A program made the translations under genes and the position numbers. 64,000 nucleotides of DNA. It comes from Actinomycetospora chibensis. Its GTDB lineage: Bacteria; Actinomycetota; Actinomycetes; Mycobacteriales; Pseudonocardiaceae. A model generated the notes under the pieces. The model made no database searches. It was given only the letters and a program-made list of their open reading frames with translations, and was not told where the DNA came from. Below, piece by piece: positions 1 through 8,786 of this stretch (the first letter of the stretch is position 1; every line of letters begins with the position of its first letter). The DNA lies in assembly GCF_028737215.1 (NCBI RefSeq), contig NZ_JAQZAM010000013.1, positions 124,001 through 188,000 of the forward strand, given 5' to 3'.

Positions 1-598
1 ACAGGCCCAGCGAGAGCTCGGCGCCGTAGACCGTCGGCACCCCCAGCTCCTGCGCGGCCTCGGCGAAACGGACCACGCCGTACATGCCGTCGTGATCGGT
101 GAGCGCGATCGCCTCCAGCCCCAGCCGTGCGGCCTCCTCCACCAGCTCCTCGGGGTGCGACGCGCCGTCGAGGAAGCTGAAGTTGGAGTGCGCGTGCAGC
201 TCGGCGTAGGGGACGGTGAGACCCGTCGGGCGCGCCCCCGCCGGCGACCGGTAGGGCGTGCGGTGCCGCGACCACGCCGGGCTGTCGCCCCCGTCGCCCG
301 GGAAGTGCTCCTCGCGCGGCGGGCGGAGCGTGCCCGGCCCGTCGATCCGCTCGCTGTCGTCGAAGGCCAGGGGATCGCGGACCCAGCCGTCCTCCGGCCC
401 GTCGTCCGGCGGCCAGGGGCCGAGGCGCCCCTCGTGCGGCTCGCCGTCCCTCCTGGCCGGGCTCCGCTTCGCCGCGTCGCCCAGGATCGCCTGGCGCGTC
501 CCGTTGCCCCGCCCCTGCAGACTGGGCCCGTCGGAGGGGCGCCCCGACAGCAGGCGCTCCATCTCCGACCAGCTCACCGGCGGGTTGCCCCACCCCAT
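1..598 (-). CDS. dnaE2: Error-prone DNA polymerase DnaE2, N-terminal part (cut by window edge)
   Basis: Catalytic subunit of the SOS-induced translesion mutasome, a C-family polymerase that copies damaged DNA with ImuA' and ImuB. Only about 199 N-terminal residues lie in the window. A low-complexity leader of about 130 residues is followed by the PHP domain, recognisable from YAELHAHSNFSFLDG (about residues 131-145) and ALTDHDGMYG (about 165-174). The ATG at 598-596 has GGAGG five bases upstream and lies just behind a LexA box at 617-632. imuA'-imuB lie upstream on the same strand, separated by an HxlR/RidA pair. The PHP motif, long N-terminal extension and SOS box favour DnaE2 over the replicative DnaE1; the polymerase domain itself is not visible. 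Confidence 0.9.
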   Translation of the reverse strand, partial: MGWGNPPVSWSEMERLLSGRPSDGPSLQGRGNGTRQAILGDAAKRSPARRDGEPHEGRLGPWPPDDGPEDGWVRDPLAFDDSERIDGPGTLRPPREEHFPGDGGDSPAWSRHRTPYRSPAGARPTGLTVPYAELHAHSNFSFLDGASHPEELVEEAARLGLEAIALTDHDGMYGVVRFAEAAQELGVPTVYGAELSLGL

Positions 599-616
599 CC
601 GCGCCTCCGACGTCGT

Positions 617-632
617 TCGAACACGTGTTCGA
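617..632 (-). promoter_or_regulatory. LexA-binding SOS box of dnaE2
   Basis: The 16-base perfect palindrome TCGAACACGTGTTCGA matches the actinobacterial SOS consensus TCGAAC-N4-GTTCGA. It lies 18 bases upstream of the dnaE2 ATG, so bound LexA would block transcription until DNA damage triggers LexA cleavage. A second box with the same half-sites controls imuA'-imuB at 4188-4203. Confidence 0.88.
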
Positions 633-705
633 CAGACTAGTCGACGAGTCCGACACACGGGACACGAACGACGAGATCGGTGCTCCGCGCCGGGGAGGCG
701 TGCGA

Positions 706-1089
706 TCAGTGCGCGGGCACGTCCTCGTCGAAACGTGCGCGAGCGCGCTCGATCTCCGGCATGTGCTCCGCCGCCCACGCCAGGAGGACGTCGACCGGGT
801 GCCGCAACGTCTTGCCCAGGGGCGTGATCCGGTACTCGACGGCGACGGGACGCGAACTGACGACGACCCGTTCGACGACGCCGTTGCGCTCGAGGCGTCG
901 CAAGGTGGCCGTGAGCGACTTCTGGGTCACGGCCGGGATCGCGCGGCGGAGGTCGTTGAACCGGCACGGGCGTTCGCAGAGCTCGTTCAGCACGGCCAGC
1001 GACCACTTGTCGAGCACCTGGTCGAGCAGCTCCCGGTGCGGCGCGAGGATGACGATCCCCTCGTAGGGGGCGTTCGGGGTATCCGGCAT
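706..1089 (-). CDS. HxlR-family winged-helix transcriptional regulator
   Basis: A 127-residue DNA-binding regulator of the HxlR/MarR-like superfamily. The family core is clear: LDKWSLAVLNELCERPCRFNDLRRA (first helices), then the recognition region VTQKSLTATLRRLERNGVVER and the wing YRITPLGKTL. The ATG at 1089-1087 gives a family-typical length; a longer reading frame runs upstream but only through the divergent gene's promoter. It is transcribed away from a Rid-family gene (1171), and repeated motifs in the 81-base gap are candidate operators for both. HxlR proteins often sense electrophiles or control a neighbouring detoxification gene, but the ligand here is unknown. The pair sits between imuB and dnaE2. 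Confidence 0.85.
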   Translation of the reverse strand: MPDTPNAPYEGIVILAPHRELLDQVLDKWSLAVLNELCERPCRFNDLRRAIPAVTQKSLTATLRRLERNGVVERVVVSSRPVAVEYRITPLGKTLRHPVDVLLAWAAEHMPEIERARARFDEDVPAH

Positions 1090-1092
1090 GAC

Positions 1093-1142
1093 ACCTGGTC
1101 TCGTTGAAGTGTCCTGGAGGAACCAGGTATCCACGGTATCCC
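1093..1142. promoter_or_regulatory. Candidate HxlR operator in the divergent hxlR/ridA gap
   Basis: The gap contains an inverted pair ACCTGGT (1093-1099) / ACCAGGT (1122-1128) and a direct repeat GGTATCC (1126-1132 and 1136-1142). A regulator dimer binding here could control both divergent genes. This is pattern evidence only; no binding data are available. Confidence 0.4.
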
Positions 1143-1170
1143 AGTGCCGCTCCCCCTCCAGGAGGATCCC

Positions 1171-1581
1171 GTGACCGTCGTGCGCTTCACCCCCGAGGGC
1201 CTGATGCAGCCCACCCCGTACGCCCACGTCGCCGTCGGGACCGGGACCCGTCAGGTCCACGTCGCCGGCCAGATCGCCCGCCGCGCGGACGCCACGCCGG
1301 TCGCGCCGGACGACCTCACCGGACAGGTCGCCCAGGCGCTGCGCAACACGGCGGCAGGCCTCGCCGGCGCGGGCGCGACGTTCGACGACGTCGTGCGGCT
1401 GACCTTCTACGTCGTCGGCTGGGCACCGGAGAAGATCGCCGCCTTCATGACGGGCGTCGACCGCGTCGCCGAGGAGATCGGGCTCCCGACGCCGATGCCT
1501 CCGGCTTCGCTCATCGGCGTGGACCACCTGTTCGAGCCCGACGTGCTCGTCGAGGTCGAGGCCACGGCCGTCCTCGACTGA
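1171..1581 (+). CDS. Rid/YjgF-family protein lacking the RidA catalytic arginine
   Basis: A 136-residue protein of the RidA/YjgF/UK114 superfamily, which normally forms trimers and hydrolyses reactive enamine or imine intermediates. Family signatures are QVHVAGQIA near the N terminus, QVAQALRNTAAGLAGAGATFDDVVR in the middle and the C-terminal LVEVEATAVL. By hand alignment the arginine that defines archetypal RidA (Arg105 in E. coli, in PARS) is replaced by Ser in PPASLIG. A different substrate or a binding role is therefore more likely than 2-aminoacrylate deamination. The GTG at 1171 has GGAGG at 1161-1165. It is divergent from the HxlR regulator and converges on imuB, with 12 bases between their stops. 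Confidence 0.82.
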   Translation: MTVVRFTPEGLMQPTPYAHVAVGTGTRQVHVAGQIARRADATPVAPDDLTGQVAQALRNTAAGLAGAGATFDDVVRLTFYVVGWAPEKIAAFMTGVDRVAEEIGLPTPMPPASLIGVDHLFEPDVLVEVEATAVLD

Positions 1582-1593
1582 GCGGGGCCCTGC

Positions 1594-3306
1594 TCAGTCG
1601 TAGATCCCCTCCACCGCCCAGCGCTCGTCGCGGTGGACGAGCAGCAGCGCACGTCCCACCGCGTCGGCGCCGGACGCCACCGGGTCGGGCGCGAGGTCGG
1701 CGGCCGGGTCGGGCTCGGGGTCGCGACCGGCGGCGATCTCGTCGGCGTCGGTGGCGCACACGACCTGGATGCGCACGCTGCCCCCGGGCGCGGACCGTGG
1801 GTCCCACCAGCGGCCGGGATCGGGCCACGGGCCGCCCCAGGCCCGGACCGGCGCGGTGGGCGCCGCCGAGTCGGCGCCGAGGGCCACGTGCGCGGGCGGC
1901 GCCGAGAGACGACCACGGGTGGCCCGGCGCACCGGGGCGCCGTCGGCGTCGAGCACCCGCGCCGGCAGCGGCTCGGGCGGCACCCGGGCCGGCGACGGAG
2001 CGATCAGCGCCCCTGGCCAGGGGGCCTGCGGGTCGATGCCCGGGGTCTCGCGCTCGTCGCCCCACGGCACCAGCTGGACCCGCTCGCCCGGTCCCCGCCC
2101 GCCACCGGACACCCCGGTGAGCACCTCCTCGGGCCCGAGCAGGCCCTGGACCCGCACCAGCGCCCGACCGGCCCGCTCGTCGGCCACCCCGACCTCGCCC
2201 CAGAGGCCGAGCTGCAGCCGCCCCGCCTCGACGACCTCCTCCGGCACGAGGCGCAGCACCGTGAGCCCACCGTCGGACCGCCCGGCCCCCTCTCCTCGAC
2301 GCGACAGCCAGCCCTCGAGCTGCCAGCGGACGCGGTCGGCGGTGCCGTTCGGGGTCAGCGGCTCGGCGCAGCGCCACACCCGGGCCAGCTCGTCGCCCTC
2401 GGTGGTGCGCGCCTGCACCCCGAGGCGCGTGCACGCGAGCCCCGCCCGCCCCAGCGCCTCGTGCAGCCGCTCGGCGAGCGAGCGGGCGGCGAAGGCGGCG
2501 GCGTCGACGCGGTTGACCGGGGGGTCGAGCGGGAGCTCCACGGTGAGCTCGTCGGGGATGCGGCGCCGTGAAGGCGGGCGCTCGTCGAGCCCGCGGGCCA
2601 ACCGGTGGGCCCGGACCGCGGCCGCGTCGAAGCGCGAGGCCACGTCCGTCGCCGACAGCTCGGCGAAGGCACCCAGCGTGCCGAGACCGAGGCGGCGCAG
2701 CAGGCCGATCAGCTCCGCGCGGGCGGCGCTGGCGTCGTCGTCGGCACCTGCGGTGTCGGGCTCGACGCCCGGTTCGAGCTCGAGCTCGGTGACCGGCAGC
2801 GGCGCCAGGAACGCCGGGCTCTCCCCCGCCGGCACCAGCAGCGAGCGACGTGCGGCGAGCCCGGCGGCGAACAGCCCGTCGGCCACCCCCACCTGGCACT
2901 CCACGCGGGCGCGCGCGGCGACGTGGTCGACCAGGCGCTCGGCCACGATCTCCTCGCTGCCGAAGTACCGGGTGGGCCCGCGCGCCGAGAGCGCGACCAG
3001 CCCGGGGCGCACCACCTCCACGCCGGGCGCCAGCTCCTCCACCGCCGCGGCGACCGGCTCGAAGCCCCGGGCGTCGCGCTCGGGATCGCGGGCGAGCACC
3101 GCGAGGTCGGGGCAGCGGGCCTGGGCCTCGCGGCGTCGCAGCCCCCGGCGCACCCCCTGCGCCCGCGCCGTCGCCGAGCACGCCACGACCCGGTGCGACG
3201 CCAGGACCGCGGCCGGGCGCGCGGACGGCAGGCCGGCCTCGGCCGCGCCGGCCACCACCGGCCAGTCGGGACACCACAGCGCCAGGACCCGCGCGGGCGC
3301 GCTCAT
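1594..3306 (-). CDS. imuB: ImuB, catalytically inactive Y-family polymerase homologue and mutasome hub
   Basis: A 570-residue Y-family-like protein that in mycobacteria bridges ImuA', DnaE2 and the beta clamp during SOS mutagenesis. The N-terminal VLALWCPDWPVVA replaces the metal-binding Asp motif of active Y polymerases, and the second acidic motif is also lost near residues 100-110 (GLVALSARGP), so no polymerase activity is expected. The fingers/thumb and little-finger regions follow. A beta-clamp-binding motif QLGLWG is visible at residues 365-370, close in sequence and position to the known mycobacterial QLPLWG. The C-terminal 200 residues are Pro/Ala-rich. The ATG at 3306-3304 overlaps the imuA' stop by four bases (ATGA), implying translational coupling. 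Confidence 0.9.
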   Translation of the reverse strand: MSAPARVLALWCPDWPVVAGAAEAGLPSARPAAVLASHRVVACSATARAQGVRRGLRRREAQARCPDLAVLARDPERDARGFEPVAAAVEELAPGVEVVRPGLVALSARGPTRYFGSEEIVAERLVDHVAARARVECQVGVADGLFAAGLAARRSLLVPAGESPAFLAPLPVTELELEPGVEPDTAGADDDASAARAELIGLLRRLGLGTLGAFAELSATDVASRFDAAAVRAHRLARGLDERPPSRRRIPDELTVELPLDPPVNRVDAAAFAARSLAERLHEALGRAGLACTRLGVQARTTEGDELARVWRCAEPLTPNGTADRVRWQLEGWLSRRGEGAGRSDGGLTVLRLVPEEVVEAGRLQLGLWGEVGVADERAGRALVRVQGLLGPEEVLTGVSGGGRGPGERVQLVPWGDERETPGIDPQAPWPGALIAPSPARVPPEPLPARVLDADGAPVRRATRGRLSAPPAHVALGADSAAPTAPVRAWGGPWPDPGRWWDPRSAPGGSVRIQVVCATDADEIAAGRDPEPDPAADLAPDPVASGADAVGRALLLVHRDERWAVEGIYD

Positions 3307-4175
3307 CCGACCGCCCCGATGCGCGTCGGCTCGGCCGGCACCGGGCGCGGCGGACCCGTCAACGGCGCCCCGATCGGCAGCTCGCCGTCCGGCGCGCACT
3401 CCCCGGCCGGCCCCGGCAGCAGTACCGGCACCTCCTGCTCGCCGGGACGGCCGCGGGCGGCGCAGCGCACGCGGACGCGCCGCGAACGCAACCGTCCCGT
3501 GCCGTCACCGCCGAGCCCGGCCCACGCGCCGCCCTCGGCCCGCAGCTCGACCTCGGCGCCCGGCCACGTCCCCGGCGCGCCCACGGGGACCAGCACCGCC
3601 CCCCGCTGACGGACCCGTGCCCCGAGCCGCTGCCGATCCCCCGCCGGCCACCGCACGCCCGGCAGCGTGGTGTCGAGCACGACCACGTCCACCCCGTCGA
3701 CCAGGGCGGCCACCACCGCCGCCGGACGGGGACCGGGACGCGGCACCAGCGCCGTGCGCGACAGGTCGAGCCCCGCCTCGGCGGCAGCCTGGATCCCCAG
3801 GTCGGGCAGGCCCACCAGCGCGCACCACGCCCCGGCCCGTGACGCCTCGGCCAGCAGCGCGAGCAGCAGCGACGTGGAGCCGCACACCGCGACCGCCGAC
3901 CCGCGCCGCAGCCCGCCCCCGGGCAGGAGCCCGGCCAGCGGGCCCGCCACCGGCAGCACCGCGTCGCCCTCGCGATCGATCGGTCGGGGTGGCTCGGGCT
4001 CCGGTGAGGACTCCGGCGAGGGCTCCACGTGCGTGGGCGCGGGCGGCCGGCCGGCACGGCGCCCCTTCAGCTCGGAGGCCCGCACCACCCCCAGGTCGGC
4101 CCAGCGGCGCGACGGGGAACCCTGCCCGTCGAGCAGCGACGAGACCGACGACGACGACACCGGTGCAGCGGCCAC
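3303..4175 (-). CDS. imuA': ImuA', RecA-like accessory protein of the SOS mutasome
   Basis: A 290-residue protein encoded directly before imuB under a LexA box, the arrangement known for actinobacterial imuA'-imuB. ImuA' proteins are distant RecA/SulA-like factors needed for DnaE2-dependent mutagenesis. Visible features are a disordered Pro/Glu-rich segment (about residues 45-68), then PLAGLLPGGGLRRGSAVAVCG with a degenerate P-loop-like turn, a hydrophobic LLLALLAEASRAG, and VDVVVLDTTLPGVRW. Its identity rests on this fold pattern plus position rather than a single strong motif. Start is GTG at 4175-4173 with GGAGGGG just upstream (about 4179-4185); the SOS box begins 13 bases before the start. 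Confidence 0.8.
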   Translation of the reverse strand: MAAAPVSSSSVSSLLDGQGSPSRRWADLGVVRASELKGRRAGRPPAPTHVEPSPESSPEPEPPRPIDREGDAVLPVAGPLAGLLPGGGLRRGSAVAVCGSTSLLLALLAEASRAGAWCALVGLPDLGIQAAAEAGLDLSRTALVPRPGPRPAAVVAALVDGVDVVVLDTTLPGVRWPAGDRQRLGARVRQRGAVLVPVGAPGTWPGAEVELRAEGGAWAGLGGDGTGRLRSRRVRVRCAARGRPGEQEVPVLLPGPAGECAPDGELPIGAPLTGPPRPVPAEPTRIGAVG

Positions 4176-4187
4176 GACCCCTCCTCA

Positions 4188-4203
4188 TCGAACATGTGTT
4201 CGA
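4188..4203 (-). promoter_or_regulatory. LexA-binding SOS box of imuA'-imuB
   Basis: TCGAACATGTGTTCGA has both perfect SOS half-sites (TCGAAC / GTTCGA) around a four-base spacer. It abuts the ribosome binding site of imuA', so LexA would cover the transcription start. Together with 617-632 it puts all three mutasome genes under the same damage signal. The remaining 178 bases up to the divergent gene at 4382 show no gene. Confidence 0.87.
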
Positions 4204-4381
4204 ACGAGGAGAACGCTAGCTCAGTCCCCCGACAGCCACGAGCCCTCCGGGCGAGGGTCACCCCGACCGACGGAAAGCGTCGGAAACCGAAGCATCCCCC
4301 GCGGACAGGTCCGGTCCGCTCCTCGCCGCCGCATCGGCCCGCCGGTCGCCCCGCCGGCACGGGACGGGCAGGCTCCGGACC

Positions 4382-5164
4382 ATGACCGAGCGCGTCCTCG
4401 TCACCGGAGCCGCCGGGCGGATCGGCGGCTACCTGCGCCCTCGTCTCGCCCGCCCCGGCCGCACCCTGCGCCTGCTCGACATCGCCACCCCCGAGGACGT
4501 GGGCGCCGACGAGGAGGTCGTCACCGCCTCCGTCACCGACCTCGACGCGCTCGTCGCGGCGAGCGCGGGAGCCGACGCCGTCATCCACCTCGGCGGCCAC
4601 AGCGGCGAGGAGGCGTGGGACCACATCCTGGCCACCAACATCCACGGCACGTACACGGTGTTCGAGGCCGCACGTCGCGCGGGCGTCCGCCGCGTGGTGT
4701 TCGCCAGCAGCAACCACGCCGCCGGCTTCCACCCCGCCGTCGACCCCGTGCCCGACGACCTCCCGCCCCGACCGGACACCTACTACGGCGTCAGCAAGGT
4801 GGCCGGCGAGGCGCTCGGCAGCCTCTACCACGACCGCTACGGCCTCGACGTGGTCTGCCTGCGGATCGGGACGTGCCGCGAGCGCCCGACGGACGCCCGT
4901 GGGCTGTCGACGTGGCTCTCGCCCGACGACTGCGGCCGGCTCGTCGAGGCCTCGCTGACCTGCCCGTCCCCGGGCTTCCGCATCGTCTGGGGCGTCTCGG
5001 CCAACACGCGCCGACGGTGGGCGCTCGCCGGCGCGCACGAGATCGGCTACCGCCCGCAGGACGACGCCGAGGTGTTCGCCGACGAGGTGGACCGGCGTCC
5101 GGTCGACACCGACTCCTACGTGGGCGGCGAGTTCGCGGGCGCGTCCTTCGACGCCCCGGCCTGA
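4382..5164 (+). CDS. NAD-dependent sugar epimerase/dehydratase, uronate dehydrogenase-like
   Basis: A 260-residue short-chain dehydrogenase/extended-SDR protein. The Rossmann motif is VLVTGAAGRIGGYL (residues 5-18) and the catalytic motif is YYGVSK (Tyr plus Lys four residues on), with RVVFASSNHAAGFHP before it. The run of ASSNH, YYGVSK, RIGTC and LSTWLSPDD resembles bacterial uronate dehydrogenases, which oxidise glucuronate or galacturonate to aldarolactones. No other uronate gene is nearby, so substrate remains open. It stands alone on the plus strand, with its last 49 bases overlapping the opposing chorismate mutase gene. Confidence 0.78.
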   Translation: MTERVLVTGAAGRIGGYLRPRLARPGRTLRLLDIATPEDVGADEEVVTASVTDLDALVAASAGADAVIHLGGHSGEEAWDHILATNIHGTYTVFEAARRAGVRRVVFASSNHAAGFHPAVDPVPDDLPPRPDTYYGVSKVAGEALGSLYHDRYGLDVVCLRIGTCRERPTDARGLSTWLSPDDCGRLVEASLTCPSPGFRIVWGVSANTRRRWALAGAHEIGYRPQDDAEVFADEVDRRPVDTDSYVGGEFAGASFDAPA

Positions 5165-5475
5165 GCCACGCCGGTCTGAGCCACGACGGCCTCCTCGATC
5201 CGGATGGCCTCCTCCATGAGCAGGTCGGCCAGGCGCACCAGGAAGCCCTCGTCGAGGCCGTGCTCCCGCGCGCGGGCCGCGGCCTGACGCTGCACCTCGG
5301 CCGCCCGACCGGGCTGGAACACCGGCATCCCGGCCTGCGCCTTGATCGCCCCGACGCGCTCGATGCAGCGAATCCGGTCGCGCACGAGGGCGAACAGAGC
5401 CTCGTCGATGCCGTCGAGCTCCCCGCGCAGTGCCGCGAGCTCGGGATCGACGCGCAGTGATGACGGGTCGGGCAC
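5116..5475 (-). CDS. AroQ-class chorismate mutase family protein
   Basis: A 119-residue all-helical AroQ-fold protein. The core LRGELDGIDEALFALVRDRIRCIERVG is the long first helix carrying the AroQ arginines, followed by the conserved Lys in AIKA and a C-terminal helix pair ending LLMEEAIRIEEAV. AroQ enzymes convert chorismate to prephenate; the PchB subgroup with similar sequence can instead cleave isochorismate. This is the second AroQ homologue of the window and differs clearly from the Rv0948c-like one at 19996. The GTG at 5475 has no Shine-Dalgarno, but TACAGT lies at a -10 distance (5484-5489), so the message may be leaderless. The 3' end overlaps the convergent epimerase by 49 bases. 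Confidence 0.8.
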   Translation of the reverse strand: MPDPSSLRVDPELAALRGELDGIDEALFALVRDRIRCIERVGAIKAQAGMPVFQPGRAAEVQRQAAARAREHGLDEGFLVRLADLLMEEAIRIEEAVVAQTGVAQAGASKDAPANSPPT

Positions 5476-5554
5476 GGCGGCTTACTGTACTCCTCATGGC
5501 CGAACGGAGAGCCACGTAGCGCTTCCGTCGTGCCCGCCCGGAGGAGGACGACCC

Positions 5555-6469
5555 GTGGTCAGTGCCGAGGCACAGCGCTTCGCCGACATGGTGCGACGGG
5601 CGCCGAGGATGGCCGAGCTCCCGCTCGCCGCCCAGCGCACGGCGGGCGAGCACGCCGAGGACCTCAGCGCGACGCCGGAGGAGATCACCTACGAGACCGT
5701 CGCGGACGGCGGCGTCGCCGGGGTGTGGGCGCAGGCGACGGACGCCGCGCCCACGAGCACCCTGCTCTACCTGTTCGGCGGCGGGCACGTCATCACCTCG
5801 CCGAAGTCGCGGCACAAGTTCGCGGGCCACCTCGCCCGCGCGCTGGAGGCCCGGGTCCTGCTGCTCGACTACCCGCTGGCCCCCGAGTACCCCTACCCGC
5901 AGGACGTGGACGCGGCGGTGCGCGCCGCGCGGTGGCTGCTGGAGCAGCAGCACGTCCCGGCGGACCGCCTCGTCCTCGCCGGGGAGTCCTCGGGCGGCGG
6001 GCTGGTCCTCGAGACGCTGCAGGCGGCCGCCCGCGCCGGGCTCCCCCGGCCGGCCGCCGCCTACCTCATGTCGCCGTGGGCGGATCTGCGCTGCTCGTCG
6101 GCCTCGTTCGGCGCGCGCGGCGACCTCGACCTCGAGTGCAGCCAGGAGAGCCTGACGCGGATGGCGGGCGAGTACCTCGACGGCCACGACCCCGCCGACC
6201 CGGCCGTCTCCCCCGTGCTCGTCGCGCCGTCGGAGGCCGCGACGGCGTGGCCCCCGCTGCTCGTCCAGGTCGGGAGCCACGAGGTGCTGCTCGACGACGC
6301 CCTCGCGGTCGCCCGTGTCGCGGCCCTGGCGGACGTCCCCGTGACGCTGGACGTCTGGTCGCAGATGCAGCACTTCTTCCAGCTCGGGGTCGGTGTCTAC
6401 CCCGAGGCCGCCGCCGCCCTGGCGCGGGCGGGGGCGTGGCTGCGGGAGCGGTGGGACGCGCCCGCCTAA
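5555..6469 (+). CDS. Alpha/beta hydrolase of the hormone-sensitive-lipase (HSL/family IV) type
   Basis: A 304-residue serine esterase-like protein. The oxyanion motif usually written HGGG appears as LFGGGHV (about residue 72), followed by [14 protein letters not shown], the nucleophile motif [14 protein letters not shown], and a C-terminal Asp/His region ([16 protein letters not shown]). These are the landmarks of the HSL family, which hydrolyses short acyl esters. The GTG at 5555 is chosen because GAGGAGG lies at 5541-5547; the longer frame upstream has no ribosome binding site. Its stop TAA (6467-6469) interlocks with the stop of purH on the other strand. The natural substrate is unknown. 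Confidence 0.82.
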   Translation: MVSAEAQRFADMVRRAPRMAELPLAAQRTAGEHAEDLSATPEEITYETVADGGVAGVWAQATDAAPTSTLLYLFGGGHVITSPKSRHKFAGHLARALEARVLLLDYPLAPEYPYPQDVDAAVRAARWLLEQQHVPADRLVLAGESSGGGLVLETLQAAARAGLPRPAAAYLMSPWADLRCSSASFGARGDLDLECSQESLTRMAGEYLDGHDPADPAVSPVLVAPSEAATAWPPLLVQVGSHEVLLDDALAVARVAALADVPVTLDVWSQMQHFFQLGVGVYPEAAAALARAGAWLRERWDAPA

Positions 6470-8070
6470 TGGGCGAAGTGGCGGGTGCCCGTGAAGTACA
6501 TGGTCACGCCGGCCTTGTTCGCGGCCTCGATGGTCAGCTCGTCGCGCACCGAGCCGCCGGGCTGGACGACGGCGGCGACCCCGGCCTCGGCGAGGACCTC
6601 GAACCCGTCCGGGAACGGGAAGAAGGCGTCGGAGGCGGCGACGGAGCCGGCGACGCGGTCGCCGCCCCGGGCGACGGCGAGCTTGGCGGCGTCGACGCGG
6701 TTGACCTGCCCCATCCCGACGCCGATCGTCGCGCCGCCGTGGGCGAGCAGGATCGCGTTCGACTTCACCGCGCGGCAGGCGCGCCAGGCGAACGCGAGGT
6801 CGGCGAGCTGCTCCGGCGAGGCCGCCGCACCGCAGGCCAGGGTCCAGTGCGCGGGGTCGTCGCCGGGGGCGTCGACGGCGTCGCGCTGCTGGAGCAGCAG
6901 CCCGCCGGAGATCGCCCGCTGCTCGGCGGGCGAGGGCACCCAGGTGGCGGTGAGCACCCGGATGTTCTTCTTCCGGGCCAGGATCTCCACCGCGCCGTCG
7001 GCATACGACGGGGCGACGATCACCTCGGTGAAGATCTCCGAGACCGTCTCGGCCATGGCCGTCGAGACCTCGGCGTTGGCGGCGATCACCCCGCCGAACG
7101 CGCTGGTCGGGTCGCAGGCGTGGGCCCGGCGGTGCACCTCGGCGACGTCGGTGCCGACCGCGATCCCGCACGGGTTCGCGTGCTTGATGATCGCCACGCA
7201 GACCCCTCCGTCAGCACCGTGGTCGTGCGCGGCCCGCCAGGCGGCGTCGGTGTCGACGTAGTTGTTGTACGACATCTCCTTGCCGTGCAGCTGCGTCGCG
7301 CCGGCGATGCCCGAGGTGTTCTCCGGGTCGCCGTAGAGCGCGGCAGCCTGGTGCGGGTTCTCCCCGTACCGGAGCACGGCGCGGCGCCGGGCGGTGGTGC
7401 CCACCCAGCCCGGGAACGGCGAGCCCTCCCCGTCCGGGGCCAGCACGTTGCCCATCCAGGACGCCACGGCGACGTCGTAGGACGCGGTGTGGCGGAAGGC
7501 CTCGGCCGCGAGCGCCCGGCGGTCGGCCAGGGGCACGCCGCCCTCGGCGGCCTGCTCGAGCACCCAGGCGTAGCGCGTCGGGTCGGTGACGACGGCGACC
7601 GACTCGTGGTTCTTCGCGGCCGCGCGGATCATCGCGGGGCCACCGATGTCGATCTGCTCGACGCAGTCGTCGGGAGAGGCGCCGGAGGCGACGGTGGCGG
7701 TGAACGGGTAGAGGTTGACCACCAGCAGGTCGAACGGCGCGATGTCCAGCGACTCGAGCGCCTCGGTGTGCGTGGGCAGGCGGGTGTCCGCGAGCAGTCC
7801 GGCGTGCACCCGCGGGTGCAGTGTCTTGACCCGCCCGTCGAGGCACTCCGGGAAGCCGGTGACCTCCTCGACGCGCGTCACCGGCACGCCCGCGTCGGCG
7901 ATCCGCCCCGCGGTGGACCCGGTGGAGACGATCTCGACGCCGGCCGCGTGCAGCCCGGTGGCCAGGTCGAGCAGTCCGGCCTTGTCGAACACGCTGACCA
8001 GTGCGCGGCGGATCGGGCGGCGGCCGTCGGTGCCCGACCGGGCGGCGGCCTGGGACTCGGTGGCGGTCAC
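6466..8070 (-). CDS. purH: Bifunctional AICAR formyltransferase / IMP cyclohydrolase PurH
   Basis: A 534-residue enzyme catalysing the last two steps of IMP synthesis. The N-terminal IMP cyclohydrolase (MGS-like) domain shows [40 protein letters not shown] and LYPF; the C-terminal transformylase shows [21 protein letters not shown]-like [17 protein letters not shown] and FFPFPDG. The length fits the family. GTG start at 8070-8068 overlaps the purN stop (GTGA), and GAGGAG lies upstream inside purN, indicating coupled translation. The order purN-purH is the same as Rv0956-Rv0957 of M. tuberculosis. Confidence 0.97.
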   Translation of the reverse strand: MTATESQAAARSGTDGRRPIRRALVSVFDKAGLLDLATGLHAAGVEIVSTGSTAGRIADAGVPVTRVEEVTGFPECLDGRVKTLHPRVHAGLLADTRLPTHTEALESLDIAPFDLLVVNLYPFTATVASGASPDDCVEQIDIGGPAMIRAAAKNHESVAVVTDPTRYAWVLEQAAEGGVPLADRRALAAEAFRHTASYDVAVASWMGNVLAPDGEGSPFPGWVGTTARRRAVLRYGENPHQAAALYGDPENTSGIAGATQLHGKEMSYNNYVDTDAAWRAAHDHGADGGVCVAIIKHANPCGIAVGTDVAEVHRRAHACDPTSAFGGVIAANAEVSTAMAETVSEIFTEVIVAPSYADGAVEILARKKNIRVLTATWVPSPAEQRAISGGLLLQQRDAVDAPGDDPAHWTLACGAAASPEQLADLAFAWRACRAVKSNAILLAHGGATIGVGMGQVNRVDAAKLAVARGGDRVAGSVAASDAFFPFPDGFEVLAEAGVAAVVQPGGSVRDELTIEAANKAGVTMYFTGTRHFAH

Positions 8071-8786
8071 GGAATTCTCACTCCTCGTCCGGTGACGGTG
8101 GCGCCGTGGCGGACGAGCGCCGCCACGGTCTCGACGAGCACGCGCCGCTCCACCACCTTGATGCGCTCGTGCAGCGTGTCCTCGGTGTCGTCCGGCTCCA
8201 CGATCACGGCCTCCTGCGCCAGGACCGGCCCGGTGTCCACGCCGGCGTCGACCAGGTGCACGGTCGCGCCGGTGACCTTCACGCCGTAGGCGACGGTGTC
8301 GCGCACCGGGTGCGCGCCCGGGAACGCCGGCAGCAGGGCGGGGTGGGTGTTGATCGTGCGCCCCCCGAACCGCGCCAGGAACGCCGTGCCCAGCAACCGC
8401 GCGAACCCCGCCGACACGACGAGGTCGGGCTCCGCGGCGGCCACGGTGTCGGCCAGCGCGGCGTCCCACCCGGCGCGGTCGGCATGCTCGGCCGGGGGGA
8501 CGACGACGGTGTCGATACCCGCCGCGGTCGCACGGTCGAGGGCCCCGACGGCCGAGCGGTCGGAGACGACGGCGACCACGCGCGCCGGGTACCCCTCGTC
8601 CTCGCCGGCGTCCAGCAGGGCCTGCAGGAGGCTCCCCGACCCTGAGGCCAGGACGACGACGCGGGCGGGCGCCGGCAGTCGCAGCCGGTGCTGCTCGGTG
8701 GTGGTCAGCGCTGCTCCCGGGCCGGGCGTGGATGTCGCCCCCAGGTTAGCCGCGGACGCCGTCACCAGGACCGACGCCCTCGTCAC
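8067..8786 (-). CDS. purN: Phosphoribosylglycinamide formyltransferase PurN
   Basis: Transfers a formyl group from 10-formyltetrahydrofolate to GAR in purine synthesis. The conserved body begins with [20 protein letters not shown] and continues with VVAVVSDR, the catalytic [16 protein letters not shown] (Asn-His) and [20 protein letters not shown] (His...Asp). The 239-residue length uses the first GTG (8786), which reaches 41 bases into the upstream DUF6350 gene. The GTG at 8765 or a later start is possible because the first 28 residues are not part of the conserved enzyme. It is translationally linked to purH downstream. Confidence 0.93.
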   Translation of the reverse strand: MTRASVLVTASAANLGATSTPGPGAALTTTEQHRLRLPAPARVVVLASGSGSLLQALLDAGEDEGYPARVVAVVSDRSAVGALDRATAAGIDTVVVPPAEHADRAGWDAALADTVAAAEPDLVVSAGFARLLGTAFLARFGGRTINTHPALLPAFPGAHPVRDTVAYGVKVTGATVHLVDAGVDTGPVLAQEAVIVEPDDTEDTLHERIKVVERRVLVETVAALVRHGATVTGRGVRIP

